This document shows positions 15,934 through 25,031 of a stretch of DNA of 40,756 nucleotides, piece by piece; positions within the stretch are counted from its first letter, which is position 1; each line of letters opens with the position of its first letter. Location: assembly GCA_017450695.1 (NCBI GenBank), contig JAFSTA010000252.1:1-40756 (forward strand), in the 5' to 3' direction. This stretch comes from Kiritimatiellia bacterium. GTDB lineage: Bacteria > Verrucomicrobiota > Kiritimatiellia > RFP12 > UBA1067. The notes beneath the pieces were generated by a model, which saw only the letters and a program-made list of their open reading frames with translations, was not told where the DNA came from and searched no databases. Made by a program: the position numbers and the translations under genes.

Positions 15934-17919
15934 CTAGAACGGCGAGAGGCGGGCGGCAAATCCGCCGCCGGGGGCGAGAACAGCCTGTAGCGGCTCGCCG
16001 GATTTGACATTGAACGTGCGGCGAACATAATGCTCCGCGTTCACGTTTGCATCCGGCGCATCCTCGAAAACCTCCACCTTCCACATCCCGCCGCCGAGGA
16101 AATCGGTTGGCAGAGAAAGCTTGCGCGAGTCCCAGTTCGTGATCGCGCCGAGCCACCACACCTTCCCCTTCCGGCGGGCGACTGCGGCATACTCCCCGAT
16201 CTCGCCCGCAACGCCTCTCGTCTCGTCCCACACCGTGGGGACCTTCGTGAGAAACGCCGTGCATTCCGGCGCGGTACGGTACTGCGTAGGCGAGTCGCAG
16301 AGCATCTGAACGGGAGCCTCGAAGAGCGGGAAGAGCGCGAGCTGGTGGCAGCGTGTACCATAACAGGCGTTGGGTTCCTTTCCCTTCTGGAAATCGGGCG
16401 CGTCGAAGGCTCGGTTGCGCATCGCGCCGGGCGTGTAGTCCATCGCGCCGGCAATCATGCGCGTGAACACGAGATTCACATCGTTCTCAGTAACCACCTT
16501 CCGTCCGCCGATGGAGTGCCCCTGCTCAAGCCCGTACACGCCCTCGTAGTTGAGGACGTTCGGGAAGGTGCGGCAGAGACCGGTGGGCTTGTGGATGCCG
16601 TGGTACATGATGACGAGCCGCCGCGCCGCCGCGTCTGTCGCGGTCTCTTCGAGGAAGCGTTCGAGCTGCTGGTCGTCGCGGTTCATGAAGTCCACCTTGA
16701 ATCCCTTGGCTCCCATCGCCGCGTAGCGGTCGAAAATCCGAAGCCGCGCCTCGCGGTCGATGAGCGGCGCCCATGCCGCCCAAAGGATCACGCCCACGCC
16801 CTTCGCCTTCGCGTACTGGATCACGCCGGGCACGTTCACCGCCTCGCGCGGACGGTCGAGGTCGAGATGTTCCGACCATCCCTCGTCCATGATGATGTAC
16901 GAGATTCCGTTCGCAGCCGCGAAGTTCACGTACTCCTTGTACGTCTCGTAGTTGCAGCCCGTCTTGAGCCCCGGCACGTCGGTGATCTTGAAACCGTTCC
17001 ACCAGTCCCAGGCCACCTGCCCCGGTTTCACCCAAGACGAGTCCTTCAGGCGGCTCGGTTCGGCGAGGGCATAGACGGCGTCGCTCTCCACGAGACCGGC
17101 CGGCGCGTCGGCGAGAACGAACACGCGCCACGGGAACGCGCGCGTTCCCTTCGTCTTCGCGAGGTACGGATAGCGTGACTTCACGTTCGTCATGCGCCGC
17201 CCCTTCTCGACGTCCTTCGGTACGCCTGCCTGCCACGAGCGCAACATGTTTCTGTCGCCGCTGCGCCTGAAGAAGTTCAGTCCGGGATAGTCGAGCAGGT
17301 TCGACTCCGTCACGCACACCACGCCGACACCGCGCACCGTCGCCGTGAACGGAGTCATCACGATCTGCGGGTGGCCGGACTTCACGCTTTCCACCGGGCC
17401 GATCTTCGCGGGCTTCTCCCATCCCGTCTGGAAATGCCCCTCCTGCGTGTAGCACAACTCCGCGCCTTCAGGGAAACAGACGTTGGTGTCCTCCGCCGTC
17501 ACCGTGATCTCGTCCGGGAACGCCGTCTCGAACCGCCACGCCACGCCGTCGTTTCGCGCATGAAGGACGAGCGCCCATTCGCCGAAATCTACCCTCGTCT
17601 CGTTTGCGGCGAGATCAACAGCCGCCTTCTTGTAGAGCGGCGTGGCCACGCGCCCCTGAATCTGGCGCTTCGTCTCCTTCGGCGCGACTCCGGCGCGGCA
17701 GCCGTTCATGCGGCCGTGCTCCCGAGTGGTGAGGCCGATCCACGTGTCATCGATCACCGTCTTGCCGCGCCTCAGCACACGGTAGCGAAGGCTGTTCTCG
17801 GCGGTCAACAGCCTGATCTCGTTCAGGCCGTCTGGCGACTTCGCGTTGAACGTGCCGGGCAAAGGTGCCGCAAGCGTGGTGCATACGGCGGCAAACATGA
17901 GTATCAATTGACATTTCAT
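15934..17919 (-). CDS. Secreted GH97 glycoside hydrolase, probable retaining alpha-galactosidase
   Basis: A 661-residue protein, the usual GH97 length. The ATG at 17919 is preferred over an upstream frame extension because AAAGGAAA precedes it and it gives a signal peptide ending TLAAP. An N-terminal beta super-sandwich (SPDGLNEIRL, IGLTTREHG) is followed by a barrel with YIIMDEGWS near 345. GFKVDFMNRDDQ near 409 has an Asp at the nucleophile position of retaining GH97 enzymes such as the Bacteroides alpha-galactosidase. Inverting SusB-type enzymes use glutamates instead. It is first in an operon with two fusion enzymes and has a clear promoter. Confidence 0.9.
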   Translation of the reverse strand: MKCQLILMFAAVCTTLAAPLPGTFNAKSPDGLNEIRLLTAENSLRYRVLRRGKTVIDDTWIGLTTREHGRMNGCRAGVAPKETKRQIQGRVATPLYKKAAVDLAANETRVDFGEWALVLHARNDGVAWRFETAFPDEITVTAEDTNVCFPEGAELCYTQEGHFQTGWEKPAKIGPVESVKSGHPQIVMTPFTATVRGVGVVCVTESNLLDYPGLNFFRRSGDRNMLRSWQAGVPKDVEKGRRMTNVKSRYPYLAKTKGTRAFPWRVFVLADAPAGLVESDAVYALAEPSRLKDSSWVKPGQVAWDWWNGFKITDVPGLKTGCNYETYKEYVNFAAANGISYIIMDEGWSEHLDLDRPREAVNVPGVIQYAKAKGVGVILWAAWAPLIDREARLRIFDRYAAMGAKGFKVDFMNRDDQQLERFLEETATDAAARRLVIMYHGIHKPTGLCRTFPNVLNYEGVYGLEQGHSIGGRKVVTENDVNLVFTRMIAGAMDYTPGAMRNRAFDAPDFQKGKEPNACYGTRCHQLALFPLFEAPVQMLCDSPTQYRTAPECTAFLTKVPTVWDETRGVAGEIGEYAAVARRKGKVWWLGAITNWDSRKLSLPTDFLGGGMWKVEVFEDAPDANVNAEHYVRRTFNVKSGEPLQAVLAPGGGFAARLSPF

Positions 17920-17942
17920 CTGGACATTTCCTTTCGGGCGGT

Positions 17943-17972
17943 AGTATAGCAAAACCACGGCACTTCTGGCAA
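17943..17972 (-). promoter_or_regulatory. GH97 operon promoter
   Basis: On the minus strand TTGCCA (17972-17967), 18 bases, TATACT (17948-17943). The predicted leader is under 20 bases yet still holds the ribosome site. Confidence 0.65.
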
Positions 17973-18044
17973 TGCGCTGTCGGCGAGCGCATCTCCAGAA
18001 TTCACCGTAGTCCAGTCCCACCCAAACACCACCTCACCATCCAC

Positions 18045-18240
18045 CCCCGCCATGCCGAATACCTGATTCCCTGCCGAACACCAAATTCGCCCCTATGCAG
18101 AACTGTTCCCAAGCGCCGTGTGTCAAAATGGTCTTGCCGATCAGTTCTAAGTTCTGAGCGAGTTGTTCAAGGAAGCGGTACTCCTGCGGTTTCGCCGCGA
18201 AATAGACCTTCGGTCCGGCTGGTACGCCGAATGGGGCTAC
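18045..18240 (-). pseudogene. Possible gene remnant
   Basis: The spacer 17973-18389 has no intact gene. On the minus strand, one frame reads about 65 residues without a stop, with protein-like composition including KVYFAAKPQEYRFLEQLAQ. It lacks a good start and I recognise no family. It could be a decayed gene or chance. The left part of the spacer also has small inverted words such as GGGCTACGCCC. Confidence 0.25.
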
Positions 18241-18389
18241 GCCCCTAAGTTGGCAAGAGGACGGCCCTAAGTTGACTTAGCCGCGTAACGGCATTTAGTC
18301 CTGCAGAGACGCTTCGCTACAAAGGAGCACTTGACTCCGCAAAGCGAGGCCGCCTCTTTTACCGCCGACTAATTTTTGAAAATTCAGTA

Positions 18390-18418
18390 TTGACAGGGTT
18401 CAATTATTATAGTATAGT
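18390..18418 (+). promoter_or_regulatory. tRNA promoter
   Basis: TTGACA (18390-18395), a 17-base spacer, TATAGT (18413-18418). Transcription is expected to start near 18425, about 30 bases before tRNA-Asn. This is the strongest consensus promoter in the window. Confidence 0.85.
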
Positions 18419-18453
18419 ACATCCCACTTTTGTTCACGCAAGTGAGATTTTGT

Positions 18454-18528
18454 TCCGGTGTAGCGCAGTGGTAGCGCAGGTGGCTGTTAACCACTTGGTC
18501 GCAGGTTCGAATCCTGCCACCGGAGCCA
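18454..18528 (+). tRNA. tRNA-Asn (GTT)
   Basis: A complete cloverleaf with acceptor TCCGGTG/CACCGGA, D stem GCGC/GCGC, anticodon loop CTGTTAA (anticodon GTT), T arm GCAGG TTCGAAT CCTGC, discriminator G and encoded CCA. It is transcribed with tRNA-His 30 bp downstream. Confidence 0.95.
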
Positions 18529-18558
18529 TTTTCTTATGCGGGGCAACAAGTTCTCGGT

Positions 18559-18635
18559 GTTGGGATTAGCTCAGCTGGTAGAGCGTCAGATTGTGGATCT
18601 GATGGTCGCGGGATCATACCCCGCATCCCAACCCA
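18559..18635 (+). tRNA. tRNA-His (GTG) with atypical T-loop
   Basis: Acceptor TTGGGAT/ATCCCAA with the extra 5' G-1 opposite C73, the identity element of tRNA-His, and encoded CCA. Anticodon stem TCAGA/TCTGA has loop TTGTGGA (anticodon GTG). The T stem GCGGG/CCCGC is intact but its loop reads ATCATAC instead of TTCRANY. Bases 54 and 58 are therefore A and T rather than T and A. A run of T follows the CCA. Confidence 0.9.
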
Positions 18636-18663
18636 TTTTTTATACCCGCCTTTCAGCCCCCCA

Positions 18664-18719
18664 CTTCTCTGCCTGTCAGCCTCCCCGCTTCTCAGCTTCT
18701 CAGCTGGCGCGAAGCGCCC
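18664..18719 (+). repeat. 8-nt-phased tandem words
   Basis: Seven consecutive 8-base units, including CTTCTCAG twice in a row, CCTCCCCG, CTGGCGCG and AAGCGCCC. Related 8-nt text occurs at 2643-2658, 23706-23745 and, inverted, 32416-32455. Confidence 0.55.
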
Positions 18720-18734
18720 ACCGCTATTTTCCCT

Positions 18735-18762
18735 TTGCCTCGTCGCAAAAAATGCGTATAAT
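18735..18762 (+). promoter_or_regulatory. GH29 fucosidase promoter
   Basis: TTGCCT (18735-18740), 16 bases, TATAAT (18757-18762). The start codon is 39 bases further on. Confidence 0.65.
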
Positions 18763-18800
18763 GAAAGCGTCTCAACGAAGAAAGGATGGGGAATGTGGTG

Positions 18801-20537
18801 ATGAAAAATAAGATTGATGGGAATCCGTGTGGAACTCTGCTTCGCGTTGCAGGAATGGCATTGCTCGTGCTCGTCTTTTGCCGGGTGGTGTCGGCAGAAA
18901 ACGCGGCCCCTGCCGACGAGCTGGCGCGGCGCGGGGAGAAGAAGACCGAGAGCGTACCCGAAGCGCCGGAAGGATATCGGAGACCGAAGGGCTGGAAACC
19001 TGTTCTCTACCCGAAGAACCTGCGGCAGATCGCGAAGGATCATTCGGCGGAAACGATGGCTCGCGCGAAGGAGCAGATGGTGAAGGTCGATGCCGTAAAC
19101 GCCGCCGGGAAGTACAAGGCAACTGGCGTGTCGATGGATGCGCATCCCTGCCCTGAATGGTTCCTGGACGCGAAGCTCGGCATTTTCATCGACTGGGGAC
19201 TCTGGTCGCTCGCCTCGTGGTGTCCGTACGTGAAGGGGGCGCGGCTGTATCCAGACTGGTATGAGATGCGTTGCCGCCCCGACTATGCCGGTCCAGTCAG
19301 TACGCGTGCCTGGGACTACCATCGGAAGAATTGGGGCGAAGATTTCATGTGCGACCACTTCATAGACCTCTTCCGGGGGACGAAATTCGACGCGCCCTCG
19401 CTCGTGAAGCTCTTCGACGCCTGCGGCGCCAAGTATGTCGTGCCGTTCCTGAAGCATCATTCCGGTTTCTGTCTCTGGGATTGCTCCTACACGTTCCGCG
19501 ATTCGACCGACCAAGGGGCGCACCGCGACTTCGCGAAGGAGATGTCATCAGCCTGTCGCACCCAGGGGTTGAAGTTCGGCGCCTATGTTTCGCAGGCGGG
19601 CGAGTGGGAGTACCCCATCCTCCAGGACGACGGATCGATCAAGATCTGGAAGGAAGCCGCCGCGATGGTCGATTGTACACCAGACATGGAGTGGAAGGCT
19701 TCGGGCAAGATTGCCGTAAAGGACTTCGTGCGTGATTACATCGTGCCGCAGACGACCGAGTTCATCGATCAATACGACCCCGACATCCTCTGGTATGACT
19801 ACGACTGGGCAACCTTCGCCCACGAGAACGGCAGCTACGACATCACCGCTTACTTCTACAACAAGGCGGCGGGACGCAAAGAGGTGGTGTGCAACGACCG
19901 TTACGGCAAGGCAAAACCGGAGGAAATCGCAGGGCGCTTCACCAAGCGTCCACGTAACTGGTTGCGCACCGTACGCGGCGACTTCTTCACGGACGAGTGG
20001 GGAGACACGGAAGAGTGTCTCGACCCGGCGAAATGGCATCCGTGGGAGTCCTGCTCCGGCATCTCCAAGGCATACGGTAACCACTGGCAAGAGACGGCGG
20101 ACATGGTGATGTCCGAACGTGAGTTTGTGATTCATTTCGCGGATATCGTGGCGCGAGGCGGCAATCTGCTCTTGCTCGTGAACCTCGACCCGCAGGGCGA
20201 GATTCCTGCCGTGCAACGGGAACGCCTGTTGCAGATCGGAAAGTGGCTGGAACGGTACGGTGAAGCGATTTACGCGACGCGTATCCTTGCGCCGTACAAA
20301 ACGCCCGCGCTGAATTACGTGCAGTCGAAAGACGGTAAATTTGCGTATGTGATTGTCAAGGATCCAAAACCTGAGATCACGCTGGAATGTGCGCTTCCCG
20401 AAATGTCCCGCGTGACCCTCGTCGGTTCCGACCGGACGCTCGCCTCCTCACGGAGTGAAGACGGGAAAACCCTCGTCAAGCTGCCGCCCGATCTGGTTTC
20501 CTCCCCACTCCCGTTCGCGATCCGTATTCCCCGGTAG
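18801..20537 (+). CDS. Secreted GH29 alpha-L-fucosidase
   Basis: A 578-residue exoenzyme. An ATG at 18786 is also in frame, but it sits directly on the purine-rich AAAGG. The ATG at 18801 is at proper spacing from GGATGGGGA and gives a normal signal peptide ending VVSAENA. The barrel begins PEWFLDAKLGIFIDWGLWS, the hallmark opening of GH29. It continues with YVVPFLKHHSGFCLWDC, which carries the paired His of the substrate pocket. DILWYDYDW near 329 holds the nucleophile Asp, in a slightly unusual setting because a Tyr replaces the usual Gly. The end is a small beta domain. It probably removes terminal fucose from plant or host glycans. It is monocistronic. Confidence 0.9.
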   Translation: MKNKIDGNPCGTLLRVAGMALLVLVFCRVVSAENAAPADELARRGEKKTESVPEAPEGYRRPKGWKPVLYPKNLRQIAKDHSAETMARAKEQMVKVDAVNAAGKYKATGVSMDAHPCPEWFLDAKLGIFIDWGLWSLASWCPYVKGARLYPDWYEMRCRPDYAGPVSTRAWDYHRKNWGEDFMCDHFIDLFRGTKFDAPSLVKLFDACGAKYVVPFLKHHSGFCLWDCSYTFRDSTDQGAHRDFAKEMSSACRTQGLKFGAYVSQAGEWEYPILQDDGSIKIWKEAAAMVDCTPDMEWKASGKIAVKDFVRDYIVPQTTEFIDQYDPDILWYDYDWATFAHENGSYDITAYFYNKAAGRKEVVCNDRYGKAKPEEIAGRFTKRPRNWLRTVRGDFFTDEWGDTEECLDPAKWHPWESCSGISKAYGNHWQETADMVMSEREFVIHFADIVARGGNLLLLVNLDPQGEIPAVQRERLLQIGKWLERYGEAIYATRILAPYKTPALNYVQSKDGKFAYVIVKDPKPEITLECALPEMSRVTLVGSDRTLASSRSEDGKTLVKLPPDLVSSPLPFAIRIPR

Positions 20538-20569
20538 GTACCGTGAGGAGAGCGGGGGCTACGGATAGG

Positions 20570-20596
20570 CGTGTTAAACCAGTTAGCCTCGATTCC
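20570..20596 (+). repeat. 9-nt-phased repeat, short copy
   Basis: The anchor CGTGTTAAA is followed in phase by CCAGTTAGC and CTCGATTCC, and it runs straight into a mosaic repeat copy. Confidence 0.45.
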
Positions 20597-21005
20597 TCGT
20601 TTGGACTCTCACGCAGAGTACGCAGAGAAAGTGTCGAAACAGGGGCTTTTCGCCCCCAAACGCATCCTGTTACGACAGAAAAGCGGTTCACCCAAATGGT
20701 GAAAGTCCATCTTCTTCCAGAGTGCCGATATTCTTCCGAGATGTGAACCACGGAACCCACGAAACAGATAGATGAGGATGTGGCTCCTTCCCCAGTTGTC
20801 TCCCGCTCGAAACTGGCGGCCACGCCGCCTTTCGTGGCTTTTCGTGTCCCGCGTCAGCGGGTTTTCGTGTCCTGACGCGATCCGAAGGATGGCGGGAGGC
20901 GGACCGCGCGTCAGGCTTTCGTGGTCGCTCGAAGCGCCCTCCTCAGCAGATTCCGTGTGTTCCGTGTATTCTGTGGTTTCTAAAAAAAGTCCAACAGAGG
21001 AATGA
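20591..21005 (+). repeat. Mosaic intergenic repeat, full copy 1
   Basis: A 415-bp block filling the spacer between the fucosidase and mutS. In order it contains: GATTCCTCGTTTGG, ACGCAGAGTACGCAGAGAAA, CCCAAACGCA, GAACTGGCGGCCACGCCGC or near variants, GTCCCGCGTCAGCGGG, and TGACGCGATCCGAAGG. It then has ATGGCGGGAGGCGG, CGTCAGGCTTTCGTGG, a 10-nt-phased TTCCGTGTGTTCCGTG run, and GTCCAACAGAGGAA. The same word order recurs at 36970 and 38251. Confidence 0.85.
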
Positions 21006-21008
21006 AGG

Positions 21009-23513
21009 TTAAAAGTTGAAGAGAAGCTGGTTGGAAGGATCGTCTTGCTGTTTGCGGCGGGCAGTGCGGGCGAGTTTGGGGAAGCCGTTGTCGATCTCGC
21101 CCTCTTCCAGGTTGTGCAGGATTTCTTTGGAGCGGGCGACAACTTCGCCCGGCATTCCCGCCAGACGCGCAACTTGGATACCGTAGCTTTTGTCCGCAGT
21201 GCCGGGGGCGATGCGGCGCAGGAAGACAACGGTGTCGCCGTGTTCCCGAACCTGCACCGTGTAGTTGCGGACGCCCGCAAGCGTCAGCGAGAGGTCGGTC
21301 AACTCGTGGTAGTGCGTGGCGAAGAGCGTCTTCGCTTTCACGGAGGGGGTGTTATGCAGGTACTCCGCCACCGCCCAGGCGATGCTGATGCCGTCGAAGG
21401 TACTCGTGCCGCGACCGATCTCGTCCAGCACGATCAGGCTTTTCTTCGTCGCGTTGTTGAGGATGTTCGCGGTTTCCTGCATCTCCACCATGAAGGTGCT
21501 TCGTCCACGAGCCAGGTCGTCCCCCGCGCCGACGCGCGTGAAGACGCGGTCGAGCAACGGGATCTCCGCTTCGCGGGCGGGTACGAACGATCCCATGTGC
21601 GCCATCACTGCGATCAGCGCCACCTGTCGAATGTAGGTGGATTTTCCCGCCATGTTCGGTCCCGTGATCAGCATGATCTGGTTGGTGGTGTTGTCAAGCA
21701 GGGTGTCGTTCGGAACGAACGGTTCCGCATCGGGCAGTTGCTCGATCACCGGATGCCTCCCGTCCTTGATCCGCAGGGTATCTCCGTCCGTCATGCGGGG
21801 GCGGACATATCCCAGCGCCAACGCGCGGTCGGCGAACGCGAGGAGCGTGTCGAGCTGGGCGACGGCTTGCGCGGTCTCCTGGATTTCCGCGGTGTGTTCC
21901 GCGATGCGCGTGCGGATTTCGCAGAACAGCTCGTATTCCAACGCCTGCGACTTCTCCGTCGCGCCGAAGATTTTCTGCTCGTACTCCTTCAGGTCGGGGG
22001 TGATGAACCGTTCGCAGTTCACCAGCGTCTGACGCCGTTCGTAGTAGGGCGGAACGAGCGAGAGTTGTCCCTTCGACACCTCGATGTAGTATCCGAACAC
22101 CTTGTTGTGCCGCACCTTCAACGTCTTGATGCCCGTCTTCTCCATTTCCTCCGCCTGGTACTTGGCTAGCCAGGCGTGGCCCTCCGAGGCGAGCGTACGG
22201 AACTGATCGAGTCCGGCGTGGTAGCCCGAACGGATGATGCCGCCATCCTTCAGCGTCATCGCCGGGTCGTCGCAGATCGCGGCGTGGATCAGATCGACCA
22301 GTTCCGGCAGACCGTGGAGACTTCCGGTGATTTCTCGGATCAGGCTGGTTTCGGCGAACGGCTCAAGCTGGTCGCGGATGGACGGCACGGCGAGAAGAGA
22401 GGCGGCAAGCGCGTTCGCGTCGCGCGCGTTGCCGCGCTCGCTGTCGAGTTTCGCGATCAACCGTTCGAGGTCGCGCACCTGTTTCAGCCTGTCGCGCAAC
22501 GCCCCCAACGTGAGACGTTCGCGGGTAAACAGCTCCACCACATCCTGTCGCGCCCGGATTCCGTCCAGCGAACGCAAGGGGCGCAGAAGCCAGTTTTGCA
22601 AGAGGCGCGCCCCCATCGGGGTACAGGTGTTCCGCAACACGCCCAACAGCGAGGTCTCGATGGAATTCTCGCGTTTGGGAATCATGTCCAAATGGAGGCA
22701 GGTCGTCTCGTCGAGCACGAGAAAGGCGTCGCCGTGACAGACGCGCAGGTTGCGGATGTGTCCGATGGCATGGTGCAGTTCCTCATGCACATATTGCAGT
22801 AACGCCCCGGCGGCGCAGATCAGCGACGGTTCGTTCTCGCATCCGAACCCTTGTAGGGAGTGGACTTGGAAATGGCGCAGGAGCAGTTCGTAGGAGGCCT
22901 CGTACCCCATTGTCCAGTCTTCCACGTTCGTCACGGAACCCGTCACACCGGAGGTGCAAACGGCGCGTATGCGTTCGTCCTGCGCCTGTTCCTTCCCGAC
23001 CAACGTCTCGCTGGGCGCGTAACGGCGCAACAGCTCGATCATCGCAAATTGGTCGGGTGCGGTCTCTACCGTGAAGAATCCCGTGGAAAGGTCCAACAGG
23101 GCGAGGGCGAGGCATTTCTTGTCCGCATAGACGGCGGCGAGGAAGTTGTTCCGCGCCGAATCGAGAATCGTGTCCTCGGTGATCGTGCCGGGCGTCACAA
23201 TCCGCGTGATCTCGCGGCGGACGATCCCCTTCGCCAGCGCGGGATCTTCCATCTGGTCGCAGATGGCCGCCTTGATTCCCGCACGGAGGAGCTTGGCCAG
23301 ATAGGAGTCGAGGGCGTGGTAGGGAACGCCACACATCGGGTAGTCGGAACGATGAGTGAGGGTCAAACCGAGTACGGGGGCGCAACGGATCGCGTCCTCG
23401 AAGAACATCTCGTAAAAATCCCCCAGTCGAAACAGCAGCACGGCGCCTTCCGGCAACTCCTGCTTCATGCGGCGATACTGCCTCATCATGGGTGTCAATT
23501 CGTCTCCGGCCAT
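21009..23513 (-). CDS. mutS: DNA mismatch repair protein MutS
   Basis: An 834-residue MutS. The mismatch-reading motif LGDFYEMFFEDA (F33, E35) is near the N-terminus. The lever and clamp regions follow. The ATPase has Walker A GPNMAGKST near 618, LIVLDEIGRGTSTFDG and FATHYHEL. It recognises mispairs and starts strand-directed repair with MutL, which is not in this window. The open frame extends 56 residues upstream, but the ATG at 23513 with AAAGGA in front matches the family start. It is transcribed alone. Confidence 0.98.
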   Translation of the reverse strand: MAGDELTPMMRQYRRMKQELPEGAVLLFRLGDFYEMFFEDAIRCAPVLGLTLTHRSDYPMCGVPYHALDSYLAKLLRAGIKAAICDQMEDPALAKGIVRREITRIVTPGTITEDTILDSARNNFLAAVYADKKCLALALLDLSTGFFTVETAPDQFAMIELLRRYAPSETLVGKEQAQDERIRAVCTSGVTGSVTNVEDWTMGYEASYELLLRHFQVHSLQGFGCENEPSLICAAGALLQYVHEELHHAIGHIRNLRVCHGDAFLVLDETTCLHLDMIPKRENSIETSLLGVLRNTCTPMGARLLQNWLLRPLRSLDGIRARQDVVELFTRERLTLGALRDRLKQVRDLERLIAKLDSERGNARDANALAASLLAVPSIRDQLEPFAETSLIREITGSLHGLPELVDLIHAAICDDPAMTLKDGGIIRSGYHAGLDQFRTLASEGHAWLAKYQAEEMEKTGIKTLKVRHNKVFGYYIEVSKGQLSLVPPYYERRQTLVNCERFITPDLKEYEQKIFGATEKSQALEYELFCEIRTRIAEHTAEIQETAQAVAQLDTLLAFADRALALGYVRPRMTDGDTLRIKDGRHPVIEQLPDAEPFVPNDTLLDNTTNQIMLITGPNMAGKSTYIRQVALIAVMAHMGSFVPAREAEIPLLDRVFTRVGAGDDLARGRSTFMVEMQETANILNNATKKSLIVLDEIGRGTSTFDGISIAWAVAEYLHNTPSVKAKTLFATHYHELTDLSLTLAGVRNYTVQVREHGDTVVFLRRIAPGTADKSYGIQVARLAGMPGEVVARSKEILHNLEEGEIDNGFPKLARTARRKQQDDPSNQLLFNF

Positions 23514-23539
23514 GTGGCATCCTTTCTTACTTGCCGAGA

Positions 23540-23545
23540 AGTATA
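23540..23545 (-). promoter_or_regulatory. Probable mutS -10 box
   Basis: TATACT on the minus strand, 26 bases before the mutS start. A weak TTTCAC lies at about the right distance upstream. Confidence 0.35.
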
Positions 23546-23606
23546 ACAAAAAAAACGCCATCGGTGAAACCGAAATCACGCAGAAGCGGCAACGGGGCTG
23601 AGTGAA

Positions 23607-23678
23607 CTGGGTGAGCCGGGGATGCCGGGTGGGCGTGTTAGACCGGAGAAGCCGGATAAACCGGACATTCCGGGAAAG
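23607..23678 (+). repeat. 9-nt-phased tandem repeat, long copy
   Basis: Eight consecutive 9-base units, most of the form CCGGRNAAN. The fourth is the anchor CGTGTTAGA, and the next units are CCGGAGAAG and CCGGATAAA. The array is followed by CATTGCGGTCGCG. The phase is kept exactly over 72 bp. Related arrays are at 4009, 7344, 20570 and 38726. Confidence 0.75.
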
Positions 23679-23705
23679 CATTGCGGTCGCGACGGGGCGC
23701 GACCC

Positions 23706-23745
23706 TCCCGTTTCTCAGCTAGCTTCCCCGCTGGCGCGAAGGGAG
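23706..23745 (+). repeat. 8-nt-phased words overlapping the nhaC end
   Basis: TCTCAGCT, AGCTTCCC, CGCTGGCG and CGAAGGGA follow in 8-base phase, matching words in the array at 18664-18719. The right end enters the stop region of the nhaC gene. Confidence 0.4.
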
Positions 23746-25029
23746 GCTGATGGAGATGAGCAAAGCGACCAGCAGGAGGAGGGGATAGTGCAGGTGGCAG
23801 ATGAGGTCGATGGAGGAGAGTGGGGAACCTGCCGACTTCGCCAGCCCAACGGCGATCAGGATCTGCGCACCGTAGGGAATCAATCCTTGGATGACGCAGG
23901 AGCCGCTATCGAGAATGCTGGCGACGCGGAACGGGAGACAGTTGAAGCGGTCCGAGAGTTCCTTCGCGATCGGTCCGGCGATGACAATCGCCACGGTGTT
24001 GTTGGCGGTGAAGAGGTTGATCGCGCAGATCAGGAGCAGGATTCCGAACTCGCATCCGCGCGTCGAGGAGACGGTTCGCTCGATCCTCGTCAACAGCCAC
24101 TGGATACCGCCGTTCTTCCGGATGATCCGCAACAGCCCGCCGGCCAACAGGGCGACGAAGAGCGTTTCGGCCATCCCCAGGGAACCGTCCCCGATACATT
24201 TCAGCGCTCCCCAGAAGTCCAGTTTGCCGAGGAGGATACCAATCGCCGCCGCGATTCCGGTTCCGCAGAAGAGAAGCATCATCACGTTCATTCCGGCAAT
24301 CGCCAGCACGAAAATCAGCACGTAAGGCAGAATCTGCCATAGATGACTCCACGTCACGGATGGCAATTCGGAAGAAACCGCCGGGTTGCCGATCAGGACG
24401 TACAGGACGGTCGCGGCGACCGCGCTGGGGATCGCGATAAGCACATTGGCGAGAAACTTTTGCCGCATCTCGATTCCCTGCGTCCGCGTGGCGGCAATCG
24501 TGGTGTCGGAGATCATCGAGAGGTTGTCGCCGAACATCGCGCCGCCGACTACGGCGCCGATCATCCAGGCTGGCGAGATGCCGAGCGATTCGGTCAGGCC
24601 GAGGGCAATCGGCGTCACGGCGGCGATCGTGCCGCAGCTCGTACCGATCGAAAGGGAGACGAGGCAGGAAAGCACGAACATCCCCGACAACAGAAGGCGA
24701 GACGGGATGGCGATGCGCGTCAGTTCGACCGCCGCCTCCACCGCGCCCATGCCTTTCGCGACCGAGGCGAATGCCCCCGCGAGGATGAAGATCAGGCACA
24801 TGATCATGATGTTCGTGTCGCCCATCCCCTTGGCGTAGTCGTCGATTTTCTCGGCTAGTTTCCGTCGCCTGTTCTGGCAGACCGCGACGGCGGAAGCGAC
24901 GAGAAACGCGATCGGCATCGGGACTTTGTAGAAGTCGTTCGCCCACAACGAAAGACCCAGATAAAAAAGCAGAAAGACGAGAAACGGAAGGAATGCCGAT
25001 GCACGGGGAGTGGGTGAGGTGGCGTCCAT
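23719..25029 (-). CDS. nhaC: NhaC-family Na+/H+ antiporter
   Basis: A 436-residue protein with about eleven membrane segments. It shows NhaC-type motifs SIGTSCGTIAAVTPIALG and GGAMFGDNLSMISDTTIAAT, which form the ion-binding centre, and later NLFTANNTVAIVIAGPIA. It would extrude sodium (or export an amine or malate in related subfamilies). The ATG at 25029 is chosen because it lies 2 bp after the stop of the exonuclease gene and begins MDATSPTPRASAFLPF. It is last in a five-gene operon. Sodium export fits with the sodium-driven TRAP transporter in this window. Confidence 0.85.
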   Translation of the reverse strand: MDATSPTPRASAFLPFLVFLLFYLGLSLWANDFYKVPMPIAFLVASAVAVCQNRRRKLAEKIDDYAKGMGDTNIMIMCLIFILAGAFASVAKGMGAVEAAVELTRIAIPSRLLLSGMFVLSCLVSLSIGTSCGTIAAVTPIALGLTESLGISPAWMIGAVVGGAMFGDNLSMISDTTIAATRTQGIEMRQKFLANVLIAIPSAVAATVLYVLIGNPAVSSELPSVTWSHLWQILPYVLIFVLAIAGMNVMMLLFCGTGIAAAIGILLGKLDFWGALKCIGDGSLGMAETLFVALLAGGLLRIIRKNGGIQWLLTRIERTVSSTRGCEFGILLLICAINLFTANNTVAIVIAGPIAKELSDRFNCLPFRVASILDSGSCVIQGLIPYGAQILIAVGLAKSAGSPLSSIDLICHLHYPLLLLVALLISISLPSRQRGS

Positions 25030-25031
25030 CG

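Noticed and set aside
18045-18240. An intact small gene in the spacer before the tRNAs
   Set aside because: No start codon with a ribosome site and no family match; it is listed only as a possible remnant.
20591-21005. The mosaic repeat as an insertion sequence
   Set aside because: It has no open frame long enough for a transposase, and clear terminal inverted repeats were not found at its ends.
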